DNA from: Shinella zoogloeoides
GTDB taxonomy: Bacteria > Pseudomonadota > Alphaproteobacteria > Rhizobiales > Rhizobiaceae
Length of the DNA: 64,000 nt
Assembly (NCBI RefSeq): GCF_030733845.1
Contig: NZ_CP132311.1
Location: 2,483,501-2,547,500 of the forward strand
Direction of reading: 5' to 3'
In this document: in pieces, positions 55,510 through 63,280 of the stretch
How positions within the stretch are numbered: the first letter of the stretch is position 1
How the letters are laid out: every line of letters begins with the position of its first letter
Position numbers and translations under genes: made by a program
The notes under the pieces: generated by a model
Database searches by the model: none
What the model saw: only the letters and a program-made list of their open reading frames with translations
What the model was told of the DNA's origin: nothing

Positions 55510-56517
55510 ATGCGTCTGGAGAGCGACAACGAGGAGCAGCTTTTTGCCGGGGAAAGCCTCGACAACCTGCAGGGCATCGGCCTGCTGCGCAGCGGCCTGA
55601 AGCTCAGCCACCTGCGCATGATCGTGGCGATTGAGGAGCACAAGCAGGTGAGCGCCGCGGCGGATGCGCTCAACATCTCCCAGCCCGCCGCGTCTCGCAT
55701 GCTGACGGAAATGGAGACGATCCTCAAGGCCCAGCTTTGCGAGCGCATATCGCGCGGCGTGGCGCTCACAGCCTTCGGCCGGGCCTTCGCCCGCCGGGCG
55801 CGCACCATCCTGCTCGAACTGCGCGAGGTCGACCGCGAGCTTTCGGCGCTGAAATCCGGCACCGGCGGCTCGGTCTTCCTCGGCGCGGTGACGGCGCCGG
55901 CCATCAGCCTTGCCGTGCCGGCGATCCAGCAGGTCAGCGCCGCCTATCCCGGCATCGAGGTGAACGTGCGCGTGGAGACGAGCAATGTGCTCGCCCGCGA
56001 ACTGCTCGCCGCGCAGCAGGACTTCATCATCGCTCGCGTGCCGGACGACCTCAATCCGCGCCTCTTCAACGTCACCGAGATCGGCATCGAGAAGGCCTGT
56101 CTCATCGTCCGCAAGGGCCACCCGCTGACGGAAAAGCCCGTCGTCGGCCTTGCGGACCTGCCGCGCTACGACTGGGTCTTCCAGCCCGCCGGCACGCTAC
56201 TGCGGCGCCGCATCGAGGAACTGTTCATCGCGGCGGGCGTGCCGCTGCCCTCCACGGTGGTCAACACCTCGTCCATCCTCCTCACCACCGCCATCGTCTG
56301 CGGCTCCAACGCGATCGCGCCGGTGGCGCGCGACATGGCGACCTTCATTGCCGATGTCGGCGCGCAGGCGGGCGAGATCAGCATCCTCAACACGGATTTC
56401 GAGATCGACATCAAGCCCTACAGCCTGATCTCCGTCAAAGGCAGGGCGCTCCCGCCCAGCGCCAAACTGCTCTATGATCTGATCTGGCAACGCAGCCGGA
56501 CGCTTTCGCCGGACTGA
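55510..56517 (+). CDS. gbpR: LysR family regulator, GbpR-like
   Basis: 335 residues. A 35-residue N-terminal extension precedes the winged helix-turn-helix at about residues 32-92 (LKLSHLRMIVAIEEHKQVSAAADAL, ISQPAASRMLTEME), then an effector domain (SVFLGAVTAPAISLAVPAIQQV). It is divergent from chvE, the position of GbpR, the galactose-binding-protein regulator that activates chvE with sugars in Agrobacterium and Azospirillum. A palindromic LysR-type box lies between the two genes. Confidence 0.85.
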   Translation: MRLESDNEEQLFAGESLDNLQGIGLLRSGLKLSHLRMIVAIEEHKQVSAAADALNISQPAASRMLTEMETILKAQLCERISRGVALTAFGRAFARRARTILLELREVDRELSALKSGTGGSVFLGAVTAPAISLAVPAIQQVSAAYPGIEVNVRVETSNVLARELLAAQQDFIIARVPDDLNPRLFNVTEIGIEKACLIVRKGHPLTEKPVVGLADLPRYDWVFQPAGTLLRRRIEELFIAAGVPLPSTVVNTSSILLTTAIVCGSNAIAPVARDMATFIADVGAQAGEISILNTDFEIDIKPYSLISVKGRALPPSAKLLYDLIWQRSRTLSPD

Positions 56518-56531
56518 GCGAAGGAGACCCC

Positions 56532-57035
56532 ATGTTCGGCATGACCGTTTTCGAATCCGTGCTGGAACGCCTGAAGGCGGAGGCCCGCGAGGCGGCCGAA
56601 GAGGCGGAGGGCGAGACGCCGGACGACGGCGGCCACGGACAGATTCGTGGCCTGATCTCGGGCTTTACCGGCCTCGGCACGGCGGGCACCTTCGTCTCGG
56701 GTTCACAGGCCGCCGCCGCCTATCTCGATCTCTACGAGGAGCCGCGCCCGCCCGAACCGCAGCCGCCCCCGCCGCCCGAGGCACCGCCGGCACCGCCGCC
56801 GCATCTCCTGCGCACCGCGCCGGAGGAAGTCGCGAAAGACCTAGGCCTCAGCGGACGGGAAAATATCGACGACCTGCTTGCCCGCCGCCGCAGCTTTGCG
56901 CGCGAAAACCATCCCGACCGCGCGCCGGAAGACCTGCGCGCCAATGCGACGCTGCGCATGAAGATCGCCAACATGCTGATCGACGAGACGATCCGCCGGG
57001 TCAATGTCGAGAAAAGCCTCGGGCTGTCGCGCTAG
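56532..57035 (+). CDS. Proline-rich protein with degenerate J-domain-like C terminus
   Basis: 167 residues, preceded by AAGGAG. Residues 1-60 are acidic then Gly-rich, residues 70-90 are a Pro-rich linker (PPEPQPPPPPEAPPAPPP) and the C terminus has ARRRSFARENHPDRAPEDLR, in which HPD sits where a J-domain places its Hsp70-contact motif. The helix order agrees loosely with DnaJ. The partner and role are unknown; no transmembrane helix is seen. It starts 14 bases after gbpR and may be co-transcribed. Confidence 0.65.
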   Translation: MFGMTVFESVLERLKAEAREAAEEAEGETPDDGGHGQIRGLISGFTGLGTAGTFVSGSQAAAAYLDLYEEPRPPEPQPPPPPEAPPAPPPHLLRTAPEEVAKDLGLSGRENIDDLLARRRSFARENHPDRAPEDLRANATLRMKIANMLIDETIRRVNVEKSLGLSR

Positions 57036-57043
57036 CGGATGCC

Positions 57044-57274
57044 CTAGCCCTTCGTCTCGCCACCCTCTTCCGGCGGCTTGGCGGCCGGGTCGGAGGGCTT
57101 GAAGAAGAGAATGAGGTTCGCGAAGGCATAGGCGGTCACGACGAGGAAGATGGTGGCCCAGGTCTGCTCGCCGTTGTAGAACTCCACCGCCGTCCATGCG
57201 GCGCAGAACCCGACCAGAAGCAGCCGCCGCCAGAGCGGACGGTAGAACGGATGGTCGGTGTCGATGAATTTCAT
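57044..57274 (-). CDS. Small membrane protein of unknown function
   Basis: 76 residues. After DTDHPFYRPLWRR come two hydrophobic segments (LLLVGFCAAWTAVEFY and ATIFLVVTAYAFANLILFF), then a Pro/Gly/Lys-rich tail (KPSDPAAKPPEEGGETKG). The N-terminal HPFYRPLWRR pattern recurs in rhizobial proteins annotated with DUF3329-like domains, but I am not certain of that assignment. It is convergent with the J-like gene and separated from the panB-like gene. Confidence 0.6.
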   Translation of the reverse strand: MKFIDTDHPFYRPLWRRLLLVGFCAAWTAVEFYNGEQTWATIFLVVTAYAFANLILFFKPSDPAAKPPEEGGETKG

Positions 57275-57337
57275 GAACGTCTCCTCACGCCTTCAGCGCC
57301 TACATAGGCGGTTTTGCGGCGGGGGGAAACCGGCTTT

Positions 57338-58132
57338 TCAAGCGCCGAGCCCATCGAGGAAGGCGGCAAGCTCGGAAGGCTCGATGCCGACGAGGTGCCC
57401 CTTTTCCGGATAGGCGCCCGAGCGCACGTCATCGGCATATTCGCGGAAGGCCGCGACGCGCTCCTGCTGGAGCCGGTCATATTCGGCGGCGAAGTTGCGG
57501 TAGACCTTGGCATGGCGCGGATAATGGCCGCGATTCTGCCCGAGCACGTCGTCCGCGAAGAGATATTGCGCGTCGCACCCCGCCCCCGCGCCCATCGACA
57601 GCATGACGAGCGCGGTCCTCGCGCTGATCGCCGCCGCGATTTCGCCGGGCACGACCTCGATCTCCGCCGCGAAGGCCCCCGCCTCTTCGAGCGCCTTGAC
57701 CTGCCGGAAGATTTCCAGCGCGCTTTCCGCCGTCTTGCCGACCGCGCGGAACCCGCCCGTCCATGTCGCCTTGGAGGGAATGAGACCGACATGGCCGCAC
57801 ACCGGGACGCCCTCCTCGCGCAGGCGCCGCACGGTGGAAAGGCCGGCGGCGCAATAGACCGCATCGCCGCCGGCCTTCATCGCCTGGAAGGCGCCGCGCA
57901 GGTAGTCGTCGGCCGTGACGAAATCACCGTATTCGAGGCCGGGGAAGGCAAAGACCGTCGGGGCTGCCTCACGGAAGGCCGGCCCCAGCAGGGCGGGCGG
58001 CACGGAAACAAGGTCGATGCCCGCCTGTTCGGCGGCCTCCGCCTCCTCCAGCGTCACGACGCGCAGCATGGTGAGCTGGCGCTTGCCCTTCATTGCCTGC
58101 AGGTCGGCGACGGTCGGTCTCTTGGTTTTCAC
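57338..58132 (-). CDS. PanB-like protein with altered active site, last gene of the moc-like operon
   Basis: 264 residues, PEP-mutase/PanB fold. GVPVCGHVGLIPSKA, TGGFRAVGKTAESA and ALEEAGAFAAEIEVVPGEIAAAI align with ketopantoate hydroxymethyltransferase. But the metal-binding VGDS-x-G loop reads SVPPALLG, and the K-x-E-GG loop reads YCAAGL, so the Mg-ligand Asp and Glu of canonical PanB are missing while the base Glu region is kept. It lies 12 bases after the ferredoxin reductase gene. It may act on another C1 or 2-keto substrate; pantothenate synthesis looks unlikely. Confidence 0.75.
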   Translation of the reverse strand: MKTKRPTVADLQAMKGKRQLTMLRVVTLEEAEAAEQAGIDLVSVPPALLGPAFREAAPTVFAFPGLEYGDFVTADDYLRGAFQAMKAGGDAVYCAAGLSTVRRLREEGVPVCGHVGLIPSKATWTGGFRAVGKTAESALEIFRQVKALEEAGAFAAEIEVVPGEIAAAISARTALVMLSMGAGAGCDAQYLFADDVLGQNRGHYPRHAKVYRNFAAEYDRLQQERVAAFREYADDVRSGAYPEKGHLVGIEPSELAAFLDGLGA

Positions 58133-58144
58133 GATGAATCTCCC

Positions 58145-59368
58145 TCAGGCGGCGAGCAGTTTCTTGAGCTTGGTTTCCGGTGCGGCGAGCTCCGCCGGAT
58201 CGGGATGGATGCGGGCGGCGATCAGCATTTCGGCAAGGCGGATGTCGCGCGCGACCGCATTGCCCGGCCCGATGCCGCTTGCCGCGATCAGCCGTCCGGC
58301 TGCATCGAGATGGAAGAGGATGAACGCCCCCTCGCCCATGTCGCGCCGAACGGTCGTCGCCGCGCCGTCGGCAAGGCCGGCGATCTGCAAGGTCATGTCG
58401 TACTGATCCGACCAGAACCACGGCACCGCCGCATGCACATCCGCACCGCCGAGCATGTTGGCCGCAGCGAGCTGACCCTGTTCCTGCGCGTTGCGCCAGG
58501 ATTCGAGGCGGATGCGGCGCTCGCCATAGAGCGGCAGCGGATAGGAGGTGCAGTCTCCCGCGGCAAAGATATCCGGATCGGAGGTGCGCAGCATTCCATC
58601 GACCGAGATGCCATTTTCTACGGTAAGGCCCGCCGCTTCCGCCAGTTCCGTGTTCGGCACCGCGCCGATGCCGACGACGAGCAGGCTGGCCGCAACAACG
58701 CGGCCGCCTTCAAGCGTGAGGCGCACTTCGCCCGGCAACTCCTCGACACTGGCGATCTTCGCGCCGCAGAGGATTTCCACCCCTTCGGCAGCGTGCCGAT
58801 GCGCGACGATCTCGGCAATCTCCGCCGGCACACCGCGGCTCAGGACGCGCGGCAGGCCTTCGACGAGCGTGACGGTGGCACCGAGTTTGCGGGCGCTGGC
58901 GGCAAGCTCCAGCCCGATGAACCCGCCGCCGAGAATGGCGACGTGGCTTCCCTCCACCAGATGCGCGCGGATACGCGTTGCGTCGTCATGGCTGCGCAGC
59001 GCCGCGACACGGCCGCCGTGGGTCGTGCCCGGCAGAGCGCGTGGCCGGGCACCGGTGGCAAGCAGCAGCTTGTCATAGGGAACCACCGTGCCGTCCCCCA
59101 GCACGACACATTTTGCGGCGCGATCGATCCCGCAGACCGTGCGGCCCAGCAGCATGTCTATGCCGGCTTCGACATAGCGGTGCGGCTCGGCGACGAATTT
59201 CGGGCCGGCCCCGGCAACAAGTGCTTCCTTGGAGAGCGGCGGACGCTCGTAAGGCAGGTGCGTCTCGCTGCCGATCAGGGTCAGCGTGCCGTCAAACCCC
59301 TTCTCGCGCAGCGCAAAGGCTGCGCGCGCACCGCATTCGCCGGCGCCGACGATAACGAAATTCGCCAT
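58145..59368 (-). CDS. MocF-like FAD-dependent ferredoxin reductase
   Basis: 407 residues from the ATG at 59368 (GAGGAAAC upstream). FVIVGAGECGARAAFALRE is the FAD loop, YERPPLSKEAL follows, VAILGGGFIGLELAAS is the NAD loop and IFAAGDCTSYP the second FAD contact; the C-terminal domain is of the BFD/putidaredoxin-reductase type. It should pass electrons from NAD(P)H to the neighbouring Rieske ferredoxin. It corresponds in fold and order to mocF of rhizopine loci. Confidence 0.85.
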   Translation of the reverse strand: MANFVIVGAGECGARAAFALREKGFDGTLTLIGSETHLPYERPPLSKEALVAGAGPKFVAEPHRYVEAGIDMLLGRTVCGIDRAAKCVVLGDGTVVPYDKLLLATGARPRALPGTTHGGRVAALRSHDDATRIRAHLVEGSHVAILGGGFIGLELAASARKLGATVTLVEGLPRVLSRGVPAEIAEIVAHRHAAEGVEILCGAKIASVEELPGEVRLTLEGGRVVAASLLVVGIGAVPNTELAEAAGLTVENGISVDGMLRTSDPDIFAAGDCTSYPLPLYGERRIRLESWRNAQEQGQLAAANMLGGADVHAAVPWFWSDQYDMTLQIAGLADGAATTVRRDMGEGAFILFHLDAAGRLIAASGIGPGNAVARDIRLAEMLIAARIHPDPAELAAPETKLKKLLAA

Positions 59369-59382
59369 GACGTTTCCTCTGG

Positions 59383-59430
59383 AGCATTTCCAGCCGAAGC
59401 GAAGTCGCTTCGGCGTCGGACAATGCGACA
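59383..59430. repeat. Palindromic element between the ferredoxin and reductase genes
   Basis: GCCGAAGCGA (59393-59402) and TCGCTTCGGC (59405-59414) form a 10-bp perfect stem with a 2-base loop, bounded by GCATT (59384-59388) and AATGC (59422-59426). Layout and edges (GCATTTCCAG, GTCGGACAATGC) resemble the rhizobial palindromes at 42624 and 46823 but with different arms. Confidence 0.5.
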
Positions 59431-59436
59431 AAACCC

Positions 59437-59751
59437 CTAGAGCCCGATGAAGACCGTGCCGCCCTCGACCTTGACCGGATAGGTCCTGAGATCGACGCAG
59501 ACGGGCGCGCCCTTGGCTTCACCGGACCTGTAGTCGAAGCGGCCATTGTGCTTGGGACATTCGATGATGTGATCCATCACCAGCCCGTCGGCAAGGTGGA
59601 TCTTCTCGTGGGTGCAGAGCCCGTCCGTCGCGTGATAGGTGTCTTCCGGGCTGCGGTAGATCGCGAAGGTGCGGCCCGCATGGTCGAAGCGGATGACATC
59701 TTCCTCGTCGATCTCGTCTGCCGCGCAGACCTCGATCCAGTTGTCGCTCAT
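59437..59751 (-). CDS. MocE family 2Fe-2S Rieske-type ferredoxin
   Basis: 104 residues. The Rieske ligands are visible as C-T-H in GLCTHEKIHLADG and C-P-K-H in ECPKHNGRFDYRSG, with the usual spacing. The size and sequence match the MocE group of single-domain ferredoxins. It should carry electrons from the FAD reductase to the desaturase-fold oxygenase next door, all within one operon. Confidence 0.9.
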   Translation of the reverse strand: MSDNWIEVCAADEIDEEDVIRFDHAGRTFAIYRSPEDTYHATDGLCTHEKIHLADGLVMDHIIECPKHNGRFDYRSGEAKGAPVCVDLRTYPVKVEGGTVFIGL

Positions 59752-59775
59752 GGTCTCTCCTCCGGGAATGGGTTG

Positions 59776-60861
59776 TTATTCGGCGGCCGCAATCGCCGGT
59801 TCGGCGTGGAATTCTTCCTTGTAGGGGCGTGCGGTGCCGGGCAGTTCGCGCTTCAGGAAATAGTCCTCGTTGCGCAGCTGGCGCAGGAAGGCCGGGATCA
59901 TCTCCCTGTAGCCGTGCCAGATGGACGGGTTCGGCGCCGGCAGGTCGTGCTTGATCATGGCGTGCAGCCGGGGCAGCGCATGATAGGGCACCATCGGGAA
60001 CATGTGGTGCTCCACATGGTAGTTCATGTTCCAGTAGATGAAGCGGCTGACGGGGTTCATGTAGACCGTGCGGCTGTTCAGCCTGTGATCAATGACATTG
60101 TCGGCAAGGCCGCCATGCTGGAGCAGGCCGGTCATCACATGGTGCCAGGCGCCGTAGAGCCGCGGCAGGCCGATCAGCATGGCCGGCAGGATCGAGCCGA
60201 AGTAGAAACAGGCGGCGATCGTCGCGGCATAGATGGTGAGCCAGATGCGGGCGATGCGGATCGCCTTCGGCTGTTCCATTTCCGGCACGAAGGTCTTTTC
60301 CGCCGCGCTCATCACGCCCGCCGCATTGCGCACCATATCGACGACGGCATGCCAGGCGTCGAGCAGGCCGAAGAAATTGAGGACGAGCCGCAGGAGATCC
60401 GGCGGACGCATGACGGCGATCTCCGGGTCGCGGCCGACGATGACCGTATCCGTGTGGTGACGCGTGTGGCTCCACCGCCATGTCACCGGATTGCGCATGA
60501 TCATGAAGCAGGCGATCTGGTAGACGGCATTGTTCATCCACATCGTCTTGAAGGCCGTGCCGTGGCCGCATTCATGCCAGCGGCTGTCGGAAGCCGAACC
60601 GTAGAGGACGCCATAGACGAGGAAGAACGGCACCGCCCACCAGGTTCCCCAGAACCAGATACCCGCAGCGGCGCAGACCAGCATGGTTCCCAGCCAGATC
60701 GCAGTGTCGCGGATGGCGGCCGCATCGCTGCGCTGCATCAGTGCCTTCATTTCCTTGCGCGGGATTTCGGTATGATACCATTCGGCCGCGGCCAGCCCGT
60801 TTGCAACGGCGGCCTCGGCATCGCGGCCAAGAAGGCTGTAATCCCTCTTCGTCGGGTTCAT
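59776..60861 (-). CDS. MocD-like membrane di-iron oxygenase (fatty acid desaturase fold)
   Basis: 361 residues. Three histidine boxes for a di-iron centre are visible: HECGHGTAF (about residue 97), WSHTRHHTD (about 132) and NYHVEHHMFP (about 281), plus two to three hydrophobic pairs (LGTMLVCAAAGIWFWG, FFLVYGVLYG, IWLTIYAATIAACFYFG). It is an inner-membrane oxygenase. The closest functional precedent is MocD, which with MocE and MocF oxidatively removes the methyl group of rhizopine. Lipid desaturation is less likely given this operon. Confidence 0.82.
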   Translation of the reverse strand: MNPTKRDYSLLGRDAEAAVANGLAAAEWYHTEIPRKEMKALMQRSDAAAIRDTAIWLGTMLVCAAAGIWFWGTWWAVPFFLVYGVLYGSASDSRWHECGHGTAFKTMWMNNAVYQIACFMIMRNPVTWRWSHTRHHTDTVIVGRDPEIAVMRPPDLLRLVLNFFGLLDAWHAVVDMVRNAAGVMSAAEKTFVPEMEQPKAIRIARIWLTIYAATIAACFYFGSILPAMLIGLPRLYGAWHHVMTGLLQHGGLADNVIDHRLNSRTVYMNPVSRFIYWNMNYHVEHHMFPMVPYHALPRLHAMIKHDLPAPNPSIWHGYREMIPAFLRQLRNEDYFLKRELPGTARPYKEEFHAEPAIAAAE

Positions 60862-60970
60862 CGCTCGTCTCCTCCACGCGGGGCACGCTCACCGACCCGC
60901 CTCATCTGATGGACAAACGATACCGCCGCTTCTTGCGTCTCTCAATCCTGCCATGATAGAATGCGTCAAA

Positions 60971-61004
60971 TTCCATCATTCACTATCATTCCTGTTTGAT
61001 GGAA
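60971..61004. promoter_or_regulatory. Candidate LacI-regulator operator in the mocD-lacI intergenic region
   Basis: TTCCATCA (60971-60978) and TGATGGAA (60997-61004) are inverted half-sites 18 bases apart. The same half-site occurs in TTCCATCATGATGG at 62070-62083, before the TIM-barrel gene. This pairing in the two likely promoters of the locus suggests operators for the adjacent LacI-type protein. Confidence 0.45.
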
Positions 61005-61022
61005 AGATTTCAGGAGGGGAAC

Positions 61023-62054
61023 ATGGCATCGAGACCAACCATCTCGGATCTCGCCAGGGCGGCCGGCGTCAGCGTCGCGACGGTCGACCGAGTGTTGAAC
61101 GGCCGCCACAAGGTGCGCGAGGAAACGGCGCGCCGGGTCTATGACGCCGCCAACGCCATCGGCTATCACGCCATCGGCCTCATAAGGCAGCGCGTCTTCG
61201 AGGACCTGCCGCAATACCGGCTGGGCTTCAGCTTCCAGCGCCCGGGCCAGGCCTTCTACCAGAATTTCGCGCGCGAGATCGAAATCGCCTGCAATGCCTG
61301 CACCACCGCGCGCATCGTGCCGCAGATCGAATTCATCAGTGCGCAGACGCCCGCGGCGATGGCGGAGATGCTGCGCCAGCTTTCCGCGCGCAACCAGGCG
61401 CTCGCCGTCGTCGCGCCGGACTATCCGGCGACCACATCCCTGGTGGAAGACCTGAAGGCCCGCGGCATTCCGCTGTTCTGCCTGCTCTCGGATTTCGCCA
61501 TGGACGTGCGCCAGGGCTATATCGGCCTCAACAACATGAAGGTCGGACGCACCGCCGCCTGGATGATCGCGCGTGGCGCGAAACGCCCCGGCAAGGTCGC
61601 GATCTTCGTCGGAAGCCACCGCTTTCACGGCCACGAACTGCGCGAGATGGGGTTCCGCTCCTTCTTCCGCGAGAAGGGCCAGGCCTTCGAGGTGCTGGAC
61701 ACGCTGGTCAACCTCGACACCAGCGAGATCACCCACGAAGCGACGGCAAACCTTCTGGCGCAGCACCCCGATCTCGTCGGCCTCTATGTCGCCGGCGGCG
61801 GCATGGAGGGCGCGATTTCGGCGATCCGCGAGGAAGGCTATGCCGGCAAGGTGCAGCTCATCGTCAACGAACTGACCCCGGAATCGAGGGCCGGCCTTGC
61901 CGACGACGTCGTCACCATGGCCATCAGCACCCCCTTGCCCGCCCTCTGCCGTGAACTCGTCTCGCTGATGGTGACCGCCATCGAGAAGGGCGAAAACGCC
62001 GTGCCCGGCCAGACATTCCTGCCCTTCGACATCTTCCTGCCGGAGAATATCTGA
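61023..62054 (+). CDS. LacI family transcriptional regulator of the moc-like locus
   Basis: 343 residues from the ATG at 61023, preceded by CAGGAGGGG. Residues 5-55 are a LacI helix-turn-helix (ISDLARAAGVSVATVDRVLNGRHKV), followed by a periplasmic-binding-like effector domain (GFSFQRPGQAFYQNFAREIEIAC, GLYVAGGGMEGAISAIREEG). It is divergent from the mocDEF-panB operon and upstream of the TIM-barrel gene on the same strand. Sequence type resembles regulators of cyclitol or sugar pathways; effector unknown. Confidence 0.9.
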   Translation: MASRPTISDLARAAGVSVATVDRVLNGRHKVREETARRVYDAANAIGYHAIGLIRQRVFEDLPQYRLGFSFQRPGQAFYQNFAREIEIACNACTTARIVPQIEFISAQTPAAMAEMLRQLSARNQALAVVAPDYPATTSLVEDLKARGIPLFCLLSDFAMDVRQGYIGLNNMKVGRTAAWMIARGAKRPGKVAIFVGSHRFHGHELREMGFRSFFREKGQAFEVLDTLVNLDTSEITHEATANLLAQHPDLVGLYVAGGGMEGAISAIREEGYAGKVQLIVNELTPESRAGLADDVVTMAISTPLPALCRELVSLMVTAIEKGENAVPGQTFLPFDIFLPENI

Positions 62055-62059
62055 CTGAT

Positions 62060-62083
62060 CATGATGGTTTTCCATCATGATGG
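62060..62083. promoter_or_regulatory. Overlapping palindromes, candidate operator upstream of the TIM-barrel gene
   Basis: CATGATGG-TTTT-CCATCATG (62060-62079) is a perfect 8-bp inverted repeat and overlaps the perfect 12-bp palindrome CCATCATGATGG (62072-62083). It lies 5 bases after the LacI stop codon. The half-site TTCCATCA is shared with the mocD-lacI intergenic region. Confidence 0.5.
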
Positions 62084-62213
62084 TTTCTCAATCTTTCAGC
62101 CATGACGGCGACGACGGCACCTTCGGCTTTGACGCCCGTCAAGCCTGTCCCGATCCTCATGCGTGCATGCGAGGCCGCGCTATCGGCGGCTCGAAGACCG
62201 GAGGACACCATCC

Positions 62214-63026
62214 ATGCCGCCCCTGACTTTCGCCCTCAACCACATGACGGCGCCCGCCCTGACGCTCGACGCCTTCTTCGCCCTCGCCGTCTCCCTCGGC
62301 ATGACGGCGGTCGAAATCCGCAACGATCTTGACGGCAACGCCATCCTCGACGGCACGACGCCCGCCGAGGTGACGGCGCTCGCCGAACGCCATAGCGTCA
62401 CGATCATCTCGATCAACGCCCTCCAGCGCTTCAACGAATGGACGCCCGCCCGTGCCACCGAAGCGAGCGAACTCATCGACTTCGCTAGCGCCTGCGGCGC
62501 CCGCGCGCTCGTGCTTGTGCCAAAAAACGACGGCACCGGCCAGGCTGACGGCGAGCGGCAGGCGAACTTGCGCGAGGCGCTGGCCGCGCTGAAACCCCTG
62601 CTCGACGCGGCCGGCATCATCGGCCTCGTCGAACCGCTCGGCTTCGAGATCTGCTCGCTGCGCTCCAAGCGCGAGGCCGTGGAGGCGATCAAGGCCGTCG
62701 GCGGGGAACGGACATTCCGCCTGGTGCACGACACGTTCCACCATCATCTCGCGGGCGAACCGGAACTCTTTGCCGACCACACCGGTCTCGTCCACATTTC
62801 CGGCGTCGAGGACCCGGCGGTCGCCATTTCCGACATGCGCGACGGCCACCGCGTCCTCGTCGGCCCCAGCGACCGGCTTGGGAATACGACCCAGATCAAG
62901 GCGCTGCTTGCTGCCGGTTATGCCGGCCCGCTGTCCTTCGAGCCGTTTTCGCCGGCCGTGCACGATGTCGCCGATCCCAGGGCGGCGGTCGCCGAAAGCG
63001 TCGCTTTCCTACTCGAAAGCCTTTGA
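62214..63026 (+). CDS. Sugar phosphate isomerase/epimerase-like TIM-barrel protein (IolE/MocC type)
   Basis: 270 residues from the ATG at 62214, preceded by GGAGGACAC; the frame is open 51 bases upstream. AP-endonuclease-2-like TIM barrel: MTAVEIRNDLDGN near residue 33, GARALVLVPKND near 92, LVEPLGFEICSL near 135 (metal Glu), LVHDTFHHHLAG near 165 (metal Asp/His), HISGVED and a C-terminal LSFEPFSP (metal Glu). Such enzymes dehydrate or isomerise keto-inositols or keto-sugars. MocC of rhizopine loci is of this type; the activity here is inferred. Confidence 0.8.
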   Translation: MPPLTFALNHMTAPALTLDAFFALAVSLGMTAVEIRNDLDGNAILDGTTPAEVTALAERHSVTIISINALQRFNEWTPARATEASELIDFASACGARALVLVPKNDGTGQADGERQANLREALAALKPLLDAAGIIGLVEPLGFEICSLRSKREAVEAIKAVGGERTFRLVHDTFHHHLAGEPELFADHTGLVHISGVEDPAVAISDMRDGHRVLVGPSDRLGNTTQIKALLAAGYAGPLSFEPFSPAVHDVADPRAAVAESVAFLLESL

Positions 63027-63033
63027 GCCCCTT

Positions 63034-63062
63034 GGGCCGGCGGGTGTCATGCCGGCCCTTTT
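63034..63062 (+). terminator. Intrinsic terminator after the TIM-barrel gene
   Basis: GGGCCGGC (63034-63041) and GCCGGCCC (63051-63058) form an 8-bp GC-only stem with a 9-base loop, followed by TTTTCCCC, eight bases after the stop codon. It separates the lacI-TIM-barrel transcript from the binding-protein gene. Confidence 0.8.
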
Positions 63063-63105
63063 CCCCAAGCCGGCCGGTTTCCCACCGCCGGAAAATGGAA
63101 CGGGC

Positions 63106-63169
63106 TTGACGTCACAGGCAGAAAATGGAATAAACATTCCGCAATACGGAATTCGCGGTTTGTTTATTC
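63106..63169 (+). promoter_or_regulatory. Binding-protein promoter with IolR-type box and nested palindromes
   Basis: TTGACG (63106-63111) is a good -35; about 17 bases on, AATAAA is a possible -10. Over it lies GGAA-TAAACA-TTCC (63127-63140), an exact GGAA-N6-TTCC, the motif reported for the inositol repressor IolR in Sinorhizobium meliloti. Further palindromes follow: ATTCCG-CAATA-CGGAAT (63136-63152) and GAATAAACA (63128-63136) against TGTTTATTC (63161-63169). Confidence 0.6.
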
Positions 63170-63280
63170 TGTTTTGGCCTTTTGCATCCCGGGAGGAGCA
63201 GAGGGCCGGCTGTCCCGCAAGGGCAGCTATCCGGATAATCGAGTGGCGCTGCCGGACGCCACGTTGAGGAGGAGAACGAC

